Assembly: GCA_038257245.1 (NCBI GenBank)
Contig: JBBSJL010000013.1
Location: forward strand, 1 to 24,331
Length of the DNA stretch: 24,331 bases
DNA from: JAGQNP01 sp038257245
GTDB taxonomy: Bacteria; Patescibacteriota; Saccharimonadia; Saccharimonadales; JACQNP01
Direction: 5' to 3'
Made by a program: the position numbers and the translations under genes. This document shows positions 11,568-19,119 of this stretch, in pieces. The notes under the pieces were generated by a model that did not search any database, was not told where the DNA came from, and worked only from the letters and a program-made list of their open reading frames with translations. Each line of letters starts with the position of its first letter. Positions within the stretch are counted from its first letter, which is position 1.

Positions 11568-14140
11568 CTACTCCCCCCGCCGAAGCGGTTTGATTCCTCT
11601 TCTAATTTAGCTAGCAACTCTTTGGCGTCTTCCAGCTGTTGTCTAGTTTCGTCTACAAGTTTTTTCGGAGCTTTATTAACATAGGCCTTATTCTTAAGGC
11701 GAGCACCCAGCTGTTCGATCTGTCTACTTTGATCTTCAACCATTGTCTTTTGCCGCGATAAATAACTACCAATCGTTTCTTGGTCCACGTCCAGCCAGCA
11801 CTTATATGGTACCGAAGTAAGATGTAATCCTTTGCCGGCCTTGACCTCACTAACGGACGCAAGTTTAGCGAGAGTAGCTATTAGGTCGGCATGTTCGTTC
11901 AGGAATTTATCGCCAGAATGGTACAGTGATAGATCGCCTTTTAGGTGCATAGAAGTGCGGATTAATCTAGCTTCTGCTGTTAGAGATTTGATAGTTTCAA
12001 AATCATCTGCTTTTTTGCTGTCAAATTTAGGAACAGTCGGCCAACTACTTGTTGCTAAAATTGAATCCCTCTCCCACTTGAGAGTTTGCCAAATTGTTTC
12101 AGTCAGGAATGGTGCAAACGGATGGGCAAGTTTGATGATTGTCTCCAAGATGTAGGCCAAAATACTTGGGTTAGCACTTCCCTTGCTCGCTTCGATATAC
12201 CAATCAGCAACATCATCCCAGATAACGTGATAAACAGTGTCGTAAGCTTCGTTGAACTTATAATTTTCTAAATAAAAAGATGTCGACTCGATTGACTGTT
12301 GTAACTTACTCAACACCCAGTGGTCAGCTATTGTGTTTGCTTTTGGTTCAGCGCGCAAGTGCGCATCATCGCCAACTTTGTCTTCGATGAAACGTGCGAT
12401 ATTCCAGAGTTTGTTACAGAAGTTTCGTGCTCCTATTAATTTGCTTTGGTCAAAAGGACGATTATTACCGGCTGTTTCGCTGGCAACAATGCCCATGCGA
12501 AAAGCGTCGGATCCGAACTCGTCAACTTTTTCCATTGGGTTGACAACATTCCCCTTACTTTTGCTCATTTTGGCACCGTGTTCGTCTTGGATTAAGCCGT
12601 GCAGATAAACGGATTCGAATGGAACTTTGTCAGTAACATATAGTCCAAACATCAACATTCTACTCACCCACGGGAAGAGAATGTCCGTTCCAGTTTCCAT
12701 AACGCTTAAAGGGTAGAATTTATCAAAATCTTCACCACCAGGATAATCTAATGTGGCGTACGGCCAGCTTGAGCTGCTAAACCAAGTATCAAATACATCG
12801 GGGTCACGGTGATAAGTTTTACCTTCTACTTCTATAGTTTCCTCGTCCACTCGTGTATCAAATACCCACTTATCTGAATCCACAGCACTTCGGAATGCCG
12901 GTATAGGTATACCCCAAGCGATTTGTCTGCTTATGTTCCAGTCCCTAAGGTTTTTGAGATATTCAATGAGCTGCTTCTTCTTGCTCTCAGGGTAGAATTT
13001 TATCTTGTCGTCACGGAGGGCTTTTATGGCACGTTTGGCCAAAGGTTCCATTTGGATAAACCATTGATCTTTAAGAAGTGGCTCTATTACCGTTTCACAC
13101 TTATAGCAATGACCAACGCTGTGTGGGTGATCTTCCACACCTTCTACTAAGCCAAGGGTTTCTAAATCTGCTACAACTGCTTCCCTTGCCTCAAGAACTA
13201 GTAGGTCACGGTATGGTTCTGGAACGACGTGGGCCATCTTACCCTCGTGGTCGATAACAGTAATCATTGGTAAATCATGGCGCGTAGCAGCATCAAAGTC
13301 GTTAGGGTCGTGGGCTGGGGTAATTTTAACAGCTCCTGTACCGAACTCTTTGTCCACGAAGCTATCAGCAATTATAGGTATTTCCCTGTTAGTAAGCGGC
13401 AGTTTAATGGTTTTACCTACAAATTCTTTATAACGATCATCATCAGGGTGAACAGCAACAGCAGTATCCCCGAGCATGGTTTCAGGACGCGTAGTTGCAA
13501 CAATTATTTCGCCTGAGCCGTCGGTTAGTGGGTACTTAATGCTCCAGATTTTACCTGGGACATCCTTGTAGACTACTTCTATATCGGCAAAGCCTGTACC
13601 ATGGAATGTACAAAAATTAACTAATCGCTCACCTCTGTAAATTAATCCTTCATCCCACATCTTTTTGAATGTTTTGTAGGCAGTATTGATTATCTTTTCG
13701 TCCAATGTATAGACATACCTAGACCAGTCCAGACTGGCACCTAGTTTTCGAAACTGTGTTTCGTAGTTTTCTCTGTTTTCGGCAACGAAATCCCAGATTT
13801 GAGAATATAGTTCTTCCCTGGTGAAGTCGAATCGACTCTTCCCTTCGCTCGCCAGCTGTTTTTCGTATACGACTTGTGTTTCAAACCCGGCGTGATCGGC
13901 ACCAGGCAATAGTAGGGATGCTTCGCCTTTCATCCGGTGGTATCGTACGGCTATATCTTCTATGGCCATGGTTAATCCGTGTCCTATGTGTAGGTTACCA
14001 TTTGCATTTGGTGGTGGGATTACTATACTAAAGTTTTTATCGTTTCCTCTGTTTTTTGGCACGAAAGAGTCTGTCTTTTCCCAAAGAGCATAGATGTCGG
14101 ATTCATATTCTTGGGGTTCGTATATTTTTGATAATTGCAT
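11564..14140 (-). CDS. valS: Valyl-tRNA synthetase
   Basis: 858 aa, full length for a compact ValRS. This class I synthetase attaches valine to tRNA-Val and edits mischarged threonine. It has the HIGH motif at 51-54 (GNLHIGHGL), the CP1 editing domain (about 185-345, with ATTRPETMLGDTAVAVHP and GTGAVKITPAHDPNDF), the KMSKS motif at 524-528 (GAKMSKSKGN), an anticodon-binding helical domain and the C-terminal ValRS coiled coil rich in Lys, Glu and Leu. It starts at ATG with a modest SD (AGGGA). Upstream are a promoter, a 20-codon leader ORF with four valine codons, and a hairpin, suggesting attenuation-type control. Confidence 0.97.
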   Translation of the reverse strand: MQLSKIYEPQEYESDIYALWEKTDSFVPKNRGNDKNFSIVIPPPNANGNLHIGHGLTMAIEDIAVRYHRMKGEASLLLPGADHAGFETQVVYEKQLASEGKSRFDFTREELYSQIWDFVAENRENYETQFRKLGASLDWSRYVYTLDEKIINTAYKTFKKMWDEGLIYRGERLVNFCTFHGTGFADIEVVYKDVPGKIWSIKYPLTDGSGEIIVATTRPETMLGDTAVAVHPDDDRYKEFVGKTIKLPLTNREIPIIADSFVDKEFGTGAVKITPAHDPNDFDAATRHDLPMITVIDHEGKMAHVVPEPYRDLLVLEAREAVVADLETLGLVEGVEDHPHSVGHCYKCETVIEPLLKDQWFIQMEPLAKRAIKALRDDKIKFYPESKKKQLIEYLKNLRDWNISRQIAWGIPIPAFRSAVDSDKWVFDTRVDEETIEVEGKTYHRDPDVFDTWFSSSSWPYATLDYPGGEDFDKFYPLSVMETGTDILFPWVSRMLMFGLYVTDKVPFESVYLHGLIQDEHGAKMSKSKGNVVNPMEKVDEFGSDAFRMGIVASETAGNNRPFDQSKLIGARNFCNKLWNIARFIEDKVGDDAHLRAEPKANTIADHWVLSKLQQSIESTSFYLENYKFNEAYDTVYHVIWDDVADWYIEASKGSANPSILAYILETIIKLAHPFAPFLTETIWQTLKWERDSILATSSWPTVPKFDSKKADDFETIKSLTAEARLIRTSMHLKGDLSLYHSGDKFLNEHADLIATLAKLASVSEVKAGKGLHLTSVPYKCWLDVDQETIGSYLSRQKTMVEDQSRQIEQLGARLKNKAYVNKAPKKLVDETRQQLEDAKELLAKLEEESNRFGGGSS

Positions 14141-14187
14141 TAGATTTCCCTGCTAGTTAAATGTTATTTACTGGTTGAGGTGTAATA

Positions 14188-14250
14188 TTAATAGCCCGAA
14201 GGCACATTACCTCTGACGGAACCAACACTGTAATTAACCAACTTTTTCAT
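14188..14250 (-). CDS. Putative 20-aa leader peptide of valS with four Val codons
   Basis: Encodes MKKLVNYSVGSVRGNVPSGY. A consensus extended -10 (TGa-TATAAT) ends 7 nt before its ATG, the same spacing as at other leaderless genes here, so the mRNA would begin at this codon. Four of 20 codons are Val (GTT, GTT, GTC, GTG), 47 nt before valS. The 3' part overlaps a hairpin with a GCC-TTCG-GGC tip whose outer arms, GAGGT and TAAT/ATTA, can pair. Val-rich leader ORFs are known attenuators; no clear poly-U terminator is seen, so translational control is possible. Confidence 0.5.
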   Translation of the reverse strand: MKKLVNYSVGSVRGNVPSGY

Positions 14251-14257
14251 ATCTAGC

Positions 14258-14287
14258 ATTATATCAGCTAATAAACACTGTCGCCAA
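14258..14287 (-). promoter_or_regulatory. Promoter of the valS leader
   Basis: Minus strand: TTGGCG (14282-14287), 18-nt spacer, TATAAT (14258-14263) with extended TGa. Confidence 0.75.
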
Positions 14288-14295
14288 TCTGTTAG

Positions 14296-14309
14296 TTTTC
14301 ACGTGAAAA
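14296..14309. promoter_or_regulatory. 14-bp palindrome upstream of the valS promoter
   Basis: TTTTCACGTGAAAA, a perfect palindrome centred about 52 bp upstream of the predicted valS leader start, just upstream of the -35. It is a plausible regulator binding site; no regulator is identified. Confidence 0.4.
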
Positions 14310-14313
14310 TAGA

Positions 14314-14418
14314 TTACTTAACACAAGACTCTTCACATGAAAGCCCTCCGCAAAATATTCGACTGATCGTTTGTTTCGATAAGGTACGACTTCTCACCAC
14401 AAACGTTTTTGTTTTCAT
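14314..14418 (-). CDS. Putative 34-aa Cys-containing small protein
   Basis: Starts MKTKTFVVRSRTLSKQTISR and ends with a segment holding three Cys (FCGGLSCEESC). A TTGCAC-17-TATAAT promoter with extended TGc lies just upstream, the -10 ending 4 nt before the ATG. The peptide is basic at the N-terminus, then Cys/Gly-rich. It may be a small protein, or the promoter may simply give a second, longer valS transcript. The rest of the gap 14419-14507 shows only this promoter. Confidence 0.35.
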   Translation of the reverse strand: MKTKTFVVRSRTLSKQTISRIFCGGLSCEESCVK

Positions 14419-14422
14419 AAAC

Positions 14423-14451
14423 ATTATAGCAATAGAAGAACAGGGGTGCAA
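14423..14451 (-). promoter_or_regulatory. Promoter between tsaD and valS, minus strand
   Basis: TTGCAC (14446-14451), 17-nt spacer, TATAAT (14423-14428) preceded by TGc. It drives the 34-codon ORF and possibly valS. Confidence 0.65.
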
Positions 14452-14507
14452 TATTGACAAAAACAACAAAATTTACTGAATAAAAATGTCAGAAACAAAA
14501 AGGTAGG

Positions 14508-15569
14508 CTACATTGATAAGTTTGGCTGGATTTCGAGAGAGTAGGGATTGGCTGTTGGCTGATTGTGTTGCATTTTGAAACACCCCAAGGCAGCAATCAT
14601 TGCGCCATTGTCGGTGCAAAGTTTCATATCTGTATAGTTGATATTTATAGGCAGATGTTCGGATAATTGGCGTCGCAATTCTGGGCTAGCAGAGACACCG
14701 CCACCGATTACTACAGACTTGGGTTGGAATTCTTCATAAGCCATTATTGTTTTATCAACTACTGTTTCAATTGCTATGCGTTGGAAACTAGCCGCAATGT
14801 TGGCTTTCTGAGACTCGGAGAGCCTCTCTGATAGCTTATGGGAGGAGAATGTGTGATCTTCTCCGATTTCTTTCTGTGCAGCACGTAAAACAGCTGTTTT
14901 GATGCCACTAAAGCTAAAGTCGTACTTGCCAGGCATTTTCGCCTTAGGAAACTGAAACGCATTTGTATCGCCCTTTTTAGCAAACTTTTCAATGTTTGGG
15001 CCACCAGGGTAGGGGAGCCCAACAATTTTGGCTACCTTGTCAAACGCTTCGCCAATGGCATCGTCATGAGTCTGCCCGAGTAACGCGTAATCAAAGTGAT
15101 TTTGCCACAGAACTAATTGAGAGTGACCCCCGGAGACAATTAAGCCTAACATTGGAAAATCAGGCTGATTACTGGGTAATGTATAGCTTGGTAGAGGGGT
15201 ACCGATTAAGAAGTTTGCATAAATGTGGGCTTCGACATGATTTATCGCGTAAAGTGGTTTGTTCTTGGTTATAGCTAGGGTTCTGGCACTCATAACACCA
15301 ACAAGTAGTGATCCGCCTAGTCCGGCACCGTAAGTTACTGCAATTCCGTCAATATCACCCCACGAGCATTTAGCTTGGTCGAGAGACTGTTTAATCACAG
15401 GAATTATCGATTCAATGTGACTACGGGCGGCGATCTCGGGGACTACACCCCCGTAGGCTGCGTGCAGGTCTAGGCTTGTTGCTGTCACAACAGAGAGTAG
15501 AGTGTCACCATTTTCAACAACTGAGGCACTTGTTTCGTCACAACTAGATTCTATTCCGAGTATCTTCAC
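14508..15569 (-). CDS. tsaD: tRNA N6-threonylcarbamoyladenosine transferase TsaD
   Basis: 353 aa, full length. TsaD (Gcp/YgjD) transfers the threonylcarbamoyl group to A37 of ANN-decoding tRNAs, working with TsaB, TsaC and TsaE. It has the ASKHA-fold start ILGIESSCDETSASVV, the Fe/metal-binding HVEAH motif (His111, His115), LIVSGGHSQLV and the late metal/ATP-site segment TDNGAMIAALG. The start is GTG, and a minus-strand extended -10 (TGg-TATGAT, 15576-15581) ends 6 nt before it, so this is a leaderless GTG start. No other t6A genes are in the window. Confidence 0.97.
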   Translation of the reverse strand: MKILGIESSCDETSASVVENGDTLLSVVTATSLDLHAAYGGVVPEIAARSHIESIIPVIKQSLDQAKCSWGDIDGIAVTYGAGLGGSLLVGVMSARTLAITKNKPLYAINHVEAHIYANFLIGTPLPSYTLPSNQPDFPMLGLIVSGGHSQLVLWQNHFDYALLGQTHDDAIGEAFDKVAKIVGLPYPGGPNIEKFAKKGDTNAFQFPKAKMPGKYDFSFSGIKTAVLRAAQKEIGEDHTFSSHKLSERLSESQKANIAASFQRIAIETVVDKTIMAYEEFQPKSVVIGGGVSASPELRRQLSEHLPININYTDMKLCTDNGAMIAALGCFKMQHNQPTANPYSLEIQPNLSM

Positions 15570-15575
15570 TCAATA

Positions 15576-15581
15576 ATCATA
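15576..15581 (-). promoter_or_regulatory. Extended -10 of tsaD (leaderless)
   Basis: TGg-TATGAT on the minus strand; the hexamer ends 6 nt before the GTG start. Confidence 0.55.
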
Positions 15582-15604
15582 CCAAACTTACGAGACAAAC
15601 AAGC

Positions 15605-15633
15605 TTGCAAAAAAGTAAACAATATGATAGAAT
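15605..15633 (+). promoter_or_regulatory. Promoter of the 558-aa protein gene
   Basis: TTGCAA (15605-15610), 17-nt spacer, TAGAAT (15628-15633) with extended TGa. Predicted start is near 15640. Confidence 0.65.
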
Positions 15634-15660
15634 CGAAGGACAGTTACATAAAAACAAAAA

Positions 15661-15750
15661 ATGACAGAAACCCAAGAACAAGAACGCCAGGAGCAAAGGC
15701 CTTATCCTCATCAGCTAAGCTGGCGGAATCGAGGGATACGTAATGAGTGA
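15661..15750 (+). CDS. Putative 29-aa ORF overlapping the start of the next gene
   Basis: ATG about 20 nt after the predicted transcription start. It encodes a very polar peptide (starting MTETQEQERQEQRPYP) and its TGA overlaps the next gene's first codons by 8 nt. It may couple translation of the 558-aa gene, or be a fortuitous frame. No SD is seen before it. Confidence 0.35.
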   Translation: MTETQEQERQEQRPYPHQLSWRNRGIRNE

Positions 15751-17419
15751 AACGCCTTCCATAGACCCATACTTTAACCCAAACGTAGCTTCTCGATTGC
15801 CACCACCAGGGGGTATTGCAGACATGGATATTCCGCCGCCTGTTGAGGTTGCGCCTATGCACGATAGCCCTTATTGGCAGGAACTTCATCGTGATCGAGT
15901 AGAACTTGCCGTAGGAAAGTCAATGAATATCACAGAAGGCCGACTTGCTACTGCAGGACAGATGACAAGTGAGTGGGGAGTTGTCCCAGGTGAAGACTCA
16001 AATGCCTATGGTATCGCCTATGACTCGCGACTAACAATTTCAAACGCTCGACAGTTTTCGGAACTTGGGATACTTGATCAGCTGGTTATGGCAGATGATG
16101 GAAAGTCGGAGGTGGATTCTCTTGTAGGACGCCTAGGATTTGAAAAATTTGGAGGCACAATTGCTATGATATGGCCAGATGTTGAAACTGCTAATAAAGC
16201 TAGAGACATAATTGACGAAGCGGAGCCTGCCAGTGGAGCGCTAGTTGCTCAAGAACTTGTGGAACGATTTTCAAGGGGTGGAAATGGAGATATTTCTGAC
16301 TCTACATTTAGGATCGGGGACAATGCATTAGAAAACGCAACAATGCTCAGTGCCCTAGATTTGATCCAAGGATCTGGTTTCATGGTGGTTTCTACTGATG
16401 AAACCGAGATGAAAAAGAATCTAGAAAAAAGCATACGAGACTCCTTAGTGTATAAAGATGTTGAATATAACCTAGATAATCCGAGCAAGATCGATATGAT
16501 TAGATGGAAAATGCGTGGAGAGCCGGCGATTACTTTTGCATTAGTTGCAGCAGACTCTGAAGGTGCCGACGTTGATTTCGGGCTTTTGGACCAAGAATGG
16601 AAACTAGCTTGGGCAGTAGATAAAGAAGTTGCGCAGGAAGAAGAAGCAAACCAATCGCCTAGTAATAGGGGTGAAGCATTCATCGATACATCAACAGGGC
16701 TTGGGCTTATTGAATCTATGGAGAGATCTGCTTTGAAGTTTTCTCCTGATTTTGAGAAGTTTCTAAAAGGAGAGAACGCTGGAATTTTTGACGACAGATA
16801 TGGAGGCCCATTTACGGAGATTTCAAGATCCATTGCTCGCGGGATGTATGGCGAGGGTTTGGGTTCTATGAATCAAATTTTTGCGCCTACAGAAAGCGAC
16901 TTGGACTTTGATTTTGCGATGGATGCATTTCTTGCAGATGATGCGACTAAAGACGAAGCCCTGAAGACAATTCAAGGAATGATGCGACAGCTAAAAGATA
17001 ATAATGGGCAGTCAGATGTTGAGCCAACGAAGGATGATGTTCGGTTAAGAGATGGTGCATGTTTTGATGTTGCGAGCTACTACGGAGGAGCAATAAACTA
17101 TCCGGGGGGTTTACAAGTTGATGAAGTTGGAGGAAAAACTTTCTTAGCAAAAACTCACGGCTCACGGACACACATGAATATGGAGCCAGTTTGGTATAAA
17201 GGCGTTCAAATTCCAACGGGTGGATTATTCAAAAAGGGTTCTGACGGAGGAATGGCATTCTTACGACTTACGCCATTTGCGCTCTCAAGTAGAGAGGCAA
17301 TGGTAGATGCGTTTGGAACAGAGATAATAAAGGCCGAGGAAAACACCGGAATGTCGGTATTTGAAGCGAAAAGAAAGCTTCAAGAAAGAGCCACTCCCAA
17401 TCTAGCTGCTAAAGTTTAA
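15743..17419 (+). CDS. Large unrecognised protein (558 aa), first of the right-hand cluster
   Basis: 558 aa, soluble and acidic, with no signal peptide or membrane helix. A Pro-rich start (SRLPPPGGIADMDIPPPVEV) precedes several alpha/beta-looking stretches, e.g. FGGTIAMIWPDVETANKARDI. The C-terminal part has GACFDVASYYGG (Cys near 439) and, about 37 residues later, a His in THMNMEPVWYKGVQIPTG. This Cys-then-His order, with Cys at a helix start and His before an aromatic strand, resembles the smaller proteins at 21257 and 23932, but the match is weak. A weak SD (GAGGGA) precedes the ATG. No family is recognised. It has its own promoter and leads a string of four genes on the same strand. Confidence 0.8.
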   Translation: MSETPSIDPYFNPNVASRLPPPGGIADMDIPPPVEVAPMHDSPYWQELHRDRVELAVGKSMNITEGRLATAGQMTSEWGVVPGEDSNAYGIAYDSRLTISNARQFSELGILDQLVMADDGKSEVDSLVGRLGFEKFGGTIAMIWPDVETANKARDIIDEAEPASGALVAQELVERFSRGGNGDISDSTFRIGDNALENATMLSALDLIQGSGFMVVSTDETEMKKNLEKSIRDSLVYKDVEYNLDNPSKIDMIRWKMRGEPAITFALVAADSEGADVDFGLLDQEWKLAWAVDKEVAQEEEANQSPSNRGEAFIDTSTGLGLIESMERSALKFSPDFEKFLKGENAGIFDDRYGGPFTEISRSIARGMYGEGLGSMNQIFAPTESDLDFDFAMDAFLADDATKDEALKTIQGMMRQLKDNNGQSDVEPTKDDVRLRDGACFDVASYYGGAINYPGGLQVDEVGGKTFLAKTHGSRTHMNMEPVWYKGVQIPTGGLFKKGSDGGMAFLRLTPFALSSREAMVDAFGTEIIKAEENTGMSVFEAKRKLQERATPNLAAKV

Positions 17420-17662
17420 CACCTTGTAAGATGTCGTCATGGTCAGGGATTTGGTCTGTGAATAAAGTTTTGATTGTTGATTGAATTCCGACAAATGTTG
17501 TTGCCTGCACCTCTTTTGAACACGATGTATCCCAATATTTTAGTTCTGTTTTCTGTCACCTTTAAAGCCGAAGGTGAATGTCTCTGAAGTAGGACAGTAA
17601 CTGATCCAGACAAACTAGGTGATCCTATCAAGGCAGCCCCCACCGAAAGATAAAATCAGGGG

Positions 17663-17691
17663 TTGTAAATTATTAAAAAATGTGCTAGAAT
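17663..17691 (+). promoter_or_regulatory. Promoter of the 271-aa protein gene
   Basis: TTGTAA (17663-17668), 17-nt spacer, TAGAAT (17686-17691) with extended TGc. It shares the GTGCTANAATA form with the promoters at 20450 and 22843. The gap 17420-17662 holds only one weak hairpin (CACCTT/AAGGTG). Confidence 0.75.
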
Positions 17692-17695
17692 AGTA

Positions 17696-18511
17696 ATGTT
17701 AAGTAATAAAATAAAAATGCCAAATCCAAATATGCCGTCACAAGAATCTTTAGAAGCCATGCAGGGGCTGCACGATCCTACCGCTATGGAAATTGCTGCT
17801 ATGAATGAGGCTGCAAGAGACCAATTGAATGGTTATGACCAACAACTAAATGCAATGTTAAGACCTAACGGGGCAGATGTAGAAGTTCAACCAGATGTTG
17901 ATCCAGTATCTGAAGAGAGTGTGACTTTGAACGAGGTTGAGCATAGGGTAGATCACGATTTTGATGTTCAAGTTGGTGCTCAGAACCAGCTCCTTGATAA
18001 GAATGCTCAGCAATTGCCAAAAACAAAAGAACAACAAGAGGGCTTGGCGTTCAGGTTGGAAGAATTAACAGGAAATGTTGGGGACGATACACGAATAGAT
18101 CAAACGTCAAAAGGTGTTCAGGCTCATCTGGAAGCTACGCTTAAGAAGTTCGATATTGAACCTACAAATGTTGGTCAAGGAAAAGAAGCAGTAGTTAAAA
18201 CTCTAATTGCTGAAAATGTAGTTAATATGGACAGAGCTGGTGGGAGTAAAGAGTTAGACCCAACACGAGCAGAACAACTCGAGCGAATTACGCGCCAGGC
18301 AGTTGGGCAAGAAGCTATAACTCACTATGATAAAAACTTTGCTGAACTCGGCGAACTCTACAAAGACCAACCCTTAACAGCTATTGGAATTGCCAAAGCC
18401 GTAGCACTTTACAGACAAAATGGTTCCGTTAACTATAGGACATCTCAAGCACTCGGGCGGAATATGCAGGCTAGTCAGGCCGGCAATGAAGAGTTTGCCT
18501 TAGCTGCGTAG
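17696..18511 (+). CDS. Unrecognised soluble protein, Gln/Asn-rich and helical
   Basis: 271 aa from the first ATG, only 4 nt after the -10. The in-frame ATG at 17717 (264 aa, beginning MPNPNMPSQ) is an equal alternative, since transcription may start at about 17698. The protein is hydrophilic, rich in Gln, Asn and Glu, and mostly helical by composition. It has no Cys, membrane segment or signal. Regular polar helices (residues about 70-130 and 190-260) could form coiled coils. No family is recognised. It follows the 558-aa gene after 276 nt with its own strong promoter. Confidence 0.75.
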   Translation: MLSNKIKMPNPNMPSQESLEAMQGLHDPTAMEIAAMNEAARDQLNGYDQQLNAMLRPNGADVEVQPDVDPVSEESVTLNEVEHRVDHDFDVQVGAQNQLLDKNAQQLPKTKEQQEGLAFRLEELTGNVGDDTRIDQTSKGVQAHLEATLKKFDIEPTNVGQGKEAVVKTLIAENVVNMDRAGGSKELDPTRAEQLERITRQAVGQEAITHYDKNFAELGELYKDQPLTAIGIAKAVALYRQNGSVNYRTSQALGRNMQASQAGNEEFALAA

Positions 18512-18514
18512 ACA

Positions 18515-18543
18515 TTGATAATCGATTGCATAAATGGTATAAT
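18515..18543 (+). promoter_or_regulatory. Near-consensus promoter of a leaderless gene
   Basis: TTGATA (18515-18520), 17-nt spacer, TATAAT (18538-18543) with extended TGg; 7 nt then lead to the ATG at 18551. Confidence 0.85.
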
Positions 18544-18550
18544 ACCATAA

Positions 18551-19108
18551 ATGCTAACCGTTTTGAGAAGAATTGAAGAAGAGTTTAGATTGCCAAAGTT
18601 TGGTGTTGGTTCTCCTATGAGTCGACATAACCTAGAAGTTTACAGAGAAGTTATGGCTGAACCAGGAGGCAAAGGGAATCGACTCGTAAAAAAACTTTTA
18701 GATCATGACAGCCTAAGACAGTATTCCATATTAGGCGAAGCTCAAAAAGAAATTTATGGTGTTATTGGGGAGGTGGCATTTGGCGGAAGGTCTGCTCGCT
18801 GGTCGGAACCTCCTGGCGACAAGTTGCCTGTTATAAATGGACGTAGAAATCAATGCGGTGAAGTATTGGGCATTATGACGGATGATAGTTTTACAATAAT
18901 GGCTGTTCGCACCGCAAGAACTTATATGAACTCAAATGGAGTATCAACGACTTGGGACGAAGTTCAGTTTCCAGGCAACTGTGAAATGTTTACCAGAAAC
19001 AGTGAGAGCTTAGAACCAAACTTGGACCCGAGAGTACTTGATCATGTAGCCCTCGCTGTGTCTATGGCAGAACGTAAACCTTTTGTTGCACAAGCCCAGC
19101 AGTTATAA
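18551..19108 (+). CDS. Unrecognised protein (185 aa)
   Basis: 185 aa, soluble, with a basic helical N-terminus (LTVLRRIEEEFRLPKFGVGS) and an alpha/beta middle. A conserved-looking core includes PVINGRRNQCGEVLGIMTDDSFTI and VSTTWDEVQFPGNCEMF, with two Cys. No family is recognised. The start is well fixed, since a near-consensus promoter ends 7 nt before the ATG and there is no room for an SD. The stop overlaps a TATAAT (19104-19109) that probably serves murE, 11 nt downstream. Confidence 0.75.
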   Translation: MLTVLRRIEEEFRLPKFGVGSPMSRHNLEVYREVMAEPGGKGNRLVKKLLDHDSLRQYSILGEAQKEIYGVIGEVAFGGRSARWSEPPGDKLPVINGRRNQCGEVLGIMTDDSFTIMAVRTARTYMNSNGVSTTWDEVQFPGNCEMFTRNSESLEPNLDPRVLDHVALAVSMAERKPFVAQAQQL

Positions 19109-19109
19109 T
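19104..19109 (+). promoter_or_regulatory. -10 hexamer upstream of the MurE-like gene
   Basis: TATAAT overlapping the previous stop codon and ending 10 nt before the ATG at 19120. The -35 is weak. Confidence 0.45.
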
Positions 19110-19119
19110 TCATAAATAG

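Noticed and set aside
14141..14287. T-box riboswitch upstream of valS
   Set aside because: No TGGNACCGCG-type antiterminator sequence and no terminator with a T run; the leader is under 120 nt.
17443..17643. 66-codon open frame on the minus strand between the 558-aa and 271-aa genes
   Set aside because: No SD or promoter at a sensible distance, and the translation lacks hydrophobic patterning; it reads like non-coding sequence.
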